Assembly: GCA_028820695.1 (NCBI GenBank)
Contig: JAPPIB010000057.1
Coordinates: 46,800-110,799, forward strand
DNA from: Acidiferrobacterales bacterium
Lineage (GTDB): Bacteria > Pseudomonadota > Gammaproteobacteria > Arenicellales > JAJDZL01
Direction: 5' to 3'
DNA: 64,000 nt
Below the pieces are notes generated by a model. The model did no database searches. It was not told where the DNA came from and saw nothing but the letters and a program-made list of their open reading frames with translations. Positions 62,058 through 64,000 of the stretch are shown piece after piece. The number at the start of each line of letters is the position of its first letter. The stretch's first letter is position 1. Both the position numbers and the translations under genes were made by a program.

Positions 62058-63713
62058 TCACTCCTGCTTCGGCGTGACCTCTTCAAGTTTGGCACCGAAA
62101 TCTTTCATCAAGAGTGACGGCAGTTCCTGTCCGATGATGGTCTGCCGCGTTTCAGCAATCCGTTTCGTATGTTCCCGCTCTTGTTTCTGACTGAGTGTTT
62201 CGTTCTCATTGGCGCCGTTTTCGACGACCAATTCGATACTATCACCGGTTATCTCACGCAAAATCGCCTCGAGCCTTGATCGGATTTCCGGCCGGTCCAT
62301 TGCAACCGAATCTTTATCAGGTGCGTCCACGATTATAGTATTCCCCGAGCGGGACCTGAATGACAGATTTTTAGCGAACAGTCTGGTCGGCCCCGAAAGT
62401 TTCCCTGCATTGTCGAGGATGTCAAGCCAGTCATCTGAAGTCTGAAGTTTCGCAATGGTGGGGTGTGGCGATTGTTTTGGGCTCTCCGGCTGCGGGGAGT
62501 CCGCCTCAGGTGTGGTCGGCTTTTGGGCACGAGGTGGATCGGACGCTTTGGCTTGACCGCGCGGTGTGACCGGCACTTTTGGATGTTCGGGAGAGGGATT
62601 GCGTTCCTTTTGCTGTGCGGAAGAACTCGGTGCCGGGTGGAAGGCCAGCATTCTCATCAGCGCCATCTGGAATCCTGTCTGAGTATCCGGCGCGAACGGC
62701 AGGTCTCGCTTGCCAATCAGTGCAATCTGATAATACAGTTGGATCTCTTCTTTTGAAAGCTGGGATTCAAGCTTTTTCAGATCATTGATATTGTCCGCTC
62801 TCTCGGTGACGATCTGAGGTGCGGCCTTGAGCAGGCTCAGTTCGTGAAGCATAAGCAAAATATCATCCAGTGCACTTTCATAATTGACAGACTGCTGTGA
62901 CATTTTTCCGGTGATCTCAAGCATCCTGTCGGGGTCCTGATCTGCAATCGCGGTGAGGAGCTGAAGCAGAAAGTCCTGCGACAGCATTCCGAGCATTTCA
63001 CGGACAGGCGCTTCCTCCAACTTGCCGTTGGTATAGGAAATCGCCTGGTCGAGAATACTGAGTCCGTCGCGCATGCTGCCTCGCGATTGCCGGGCGATAC
63101 TGTCGACTGCCTCGGTACTGAAATCAATGTTTTCCTGCTCGAGAATTCTTATCATCTGGGCACTGATCTCATTTGAATCCATCGCACTCAGGTTGAACTG
63201 GATGCAGCGCGACAAGATGGTGACAGGCAGTTTTTGCGGGTCGGTTGTCGCCATCAGGAACTTCACGTGTTCCGGGGGCTCCTCCAGCGTTTTCAGCAGT
63301 GCGTTGAAACTGTGTCCGGACAACATGTGGATCTCATCGATCAGATAGACCTTGTAGCGACCGGCAGTTGCGCTGAAAGGAACATTGTCCAGCAGTGCGC
63401 GGGTATCTTCCACTTTGGTTCTCGAGGCGGCATCCACCTCAATCAGATCGATGAATCGCCCCTCGTCTATTTCGGTGCAGGCACCGCAGTCGTTACAGGG
63501 CTTGGAACTGACACCTTTTTCGCAATTCAGGGCCTTGGCGAGAATTCTGGCCAAGGTGGTCTTGCCGACACCGCGGGTTCCCGTAAAGAGGTAGGCATGG
63601 TGCAGCCGTTCATTATCGAGTGCGTGCCTGAGTGTTCGGACTACGTGTTCCTGGCCTACAATCTGCTCGAAATTCCTCGGGCGCCACTTCCTGGCTAAGA
63701 CTAGATAACTCAC
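62058..63713 (-). CDS. dnaX: DNA polymerase III gamma/tau subunit
   Basis: Clamp-loader ATPase, 551 aa. Seen: the N-terminal YLVLARKWRPRNFEQIVGQ, Walker A GTRGVGKTTLA, a four-Cys zinc module (CEKGVSSKPCNDCGAC), Walker B/DExH DEIHMLSGHSFNALLK and the SRC motif LSRCIQF. A Pro/Ser/Lys-rich linker (about 370-450) leads to a tau-like C-terminal domain. No A-AAA-AAG frameshift site is found where E. coli has one, so a shorter gamma form may be absent. Confidence 0.96.
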   Translation of the reverse strand: MSYLVLARKWRPRNFEQIVGQEHVVRTLRHALDNERLHHAYLFTGTRGVGKTTLARILAKALNCEKGVSSKPCNDCGACTEIDEGRFIDLIEVDAASRTKVEDTRALLDNVPFSATAGRYKVYLIDEIHMLSGHSFNALLKTLEEPPEHVKFLMATTDPQKLPVTILSRCIQFNLSAMDSNEISAQMIRILEQENIDFSTEAVDSIARQSRGSMRDGLSILDQAISYTNGKLEEAPVREMLGMLSQDFLLQLLTAIADQDPDRMLEITGKMSQQSVNYESALDDILLMLHELSLLKAAPQIVTERADNINDLKKLESQLSKEEIQLYYQIALIGKRDLPFAPDTQTGFQMALMRMLAFHPAPSSSAQQKERNPSPEHPKVPVTPRGQAKASDPPRAQKPTTPEADSPQPESPKQSPHPTIAKLQTSDDWLDILDNAGKLSGPTRLFAKNLSFRSRSGNTIIVDAPDKDSVAMDRPEIRSRLEAILREITGDSIELVVENGANENETLSQKQEREHTKRIAETRQTIIGQELPSLLMKDFGAKLEEVTPKQE

Positions 63714-63763
63714 TTGCGACTCAGATTGATATCGGTCATGCTCTGCGACATGGGAAGATATGG

Positions 63764-63878
63764 GCGGCGGCTGCAGTCCGCTTGAATTCAGTACCCGCTT
63801 CAGCTGCTACGGCTGCTTCCTTCCGGACCTGACCGGGTTCACAACCTATCGTCACTGTAGTAGCGAGCCGCATCCGCC
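63764..63878 (-). ncRNA. ffs: 4.5S RNA (bacterial SRP RNA)
   Basis: On the minus strand the apical loop sequence GGTCAGGTCCGGAAGGAAGC, diagnostic of SRP RNA domain IV, is flanked by long arms. The 5' arm starts GGCGGATGCGG and the 3' arm ends CAGCCGCCGCC, which close the hairpin. About 115 bases, like E. coli 4.5S RNA. It lies 50 bases upstream of dnaX, as in many proteobacteria. Exact ends are uncertain by a few bases. Confidence 0.92.
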
Positions 63879-63895
63879 GTATGGACATCGACGAA

Positions 63896-63913
63896 TCCAA
63901 TATCGATATTGGA
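63896..63913. promoter_or_regulatory. 18-base perfect palindrome upstream of 4.5S RNA
   Basis: TCCAATATCGATATTGGA is its own reverse complement. On the minus strand a TATAAT lies at 63923-63918, so the palindrome covers the likely start point of the 4.5S RNA precursor, as an operator would. Confidence 0.4.
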
Positions 63914-64000
63914 AATCATTATAGGGAAAAAAATAAATGCTTCGGTATCCCTGAAATCTCTTTAGACAAGTCAAAAACAAGAAAAGCCCTGCCGGTATAA

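Noticed and set aside
62766..62780. GAAAAAG run in dnaX as programmed frameshift site for gamma
   Set aside because: It lies near residue 313, inside the conserved clamp-loader domains, and the heptamer is weaker than A-AAA-AAG. A frameshift here would give a truncated protein.

Overview
The window is a contiguous bacterial chromosome segment. The gene content and order point to a gammaproteobacterium: gltBD-pyrF, hemCDXY with the proteobacterial hemX/hemY pair, mutM next to a YfhL-type ferredoxin, sucA-sucB-lpd, parC/parE, and 4.5S RNA-dnaX-ybaB-recR. There is no insertion sequence, prophage or CRISPR array. The carrier-protein pathway, BCCT transporter, phytanoyl-CoA dioxygenase-like enzyme and single-chain pyruvate carboxylase are compatible with an uncultivated, possibly marine, lineage, but the sequence does not prove it.

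Layout. 1-6400 (minus): gltB-gltD-pyrF (pyrF cut by the window edge). 6822-8468 (minus): a SulP anion transporter. 8866-11655: a one-protein MmeI-type restriction-modification enzyme. 11870-18243: a MidA-like methyltransferase, uppP and the tetrapyrrole genes hemC-hemD-hemX-hemY. 18257-24802: redox genes (ferredoxin-reductase fusion, YfhL-type ferredoxin, ferredoxin-NADP reductase, quinone oxidoreductase), mutM, an ABC ATPase and a solitary HEPN protein. 24889-28865 (minus): a TPP enzyme resembling AruI, an MFS transporter and a DRG-like TGS GTPase. 28956-39783 (plus): a tight operon-like run of SDR, lysW, lysX, lysY, a class II glutamine-amidotransferase-like protein, lysZ, lysJ, GDPD, a hydroxyisobutyrate-dehydrogenase-like enzyme and pyruvate carboxylase. 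40161-47100: sucA-sucB-lpd-algC. 47121-51358 (minus): parE-parC. 51479-54415: a phytanoyl-CoA dioxygenase-like gene, tadA, two tRNA-Ser genes, cytochrome c and a small VTT-type membrane protein. 54616-58594: an enoyl-CoA hydratase and PaaK-like ligase pair divergent from a BCCT transporter. 58840-63878 (minus): 4.5S RNA, dnaX, ybaB, recR, a DNA methyltransferase, ispB and tRNA-Pro.

The most interesting locus is 28956-34416. It encodes an amino-group-carrier (LysW) pathway of the kind known from Thermus, archaea and some actinobacterial secondary metabolism. Three things set it apart. The carrier ends in EDWGQ, not the EDWGE whose terminal glutamate is the attachment site. No LysK-type peptidase is present to release the product. 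Between lysY and lysZ sits an Ntn-type (Cys2) amidotransferase/amidohydrolase whose basic chemistry is hydrolysis of a glutamine gamma-carboxamide. I infer that this enzyme may deamidate the carrier's terminal Gln (as Dop does for Pup), release the product by cleaving the gamma-glutamyl isopeptide (as EgtC-type enzymes do on small molecules), or do both. lysY carries an apparent 2-base duplication that breaks its reading frame near the start, so an assembly error or gene decay must be excluded first.

Regulatory features found by eye include a good sigma70-like promoter with a downstream dyad before sucA, a 15-bp perfect hairpin after the BCCT gene, and an unusual BCCT leader with a start-stop ATGTAA element.
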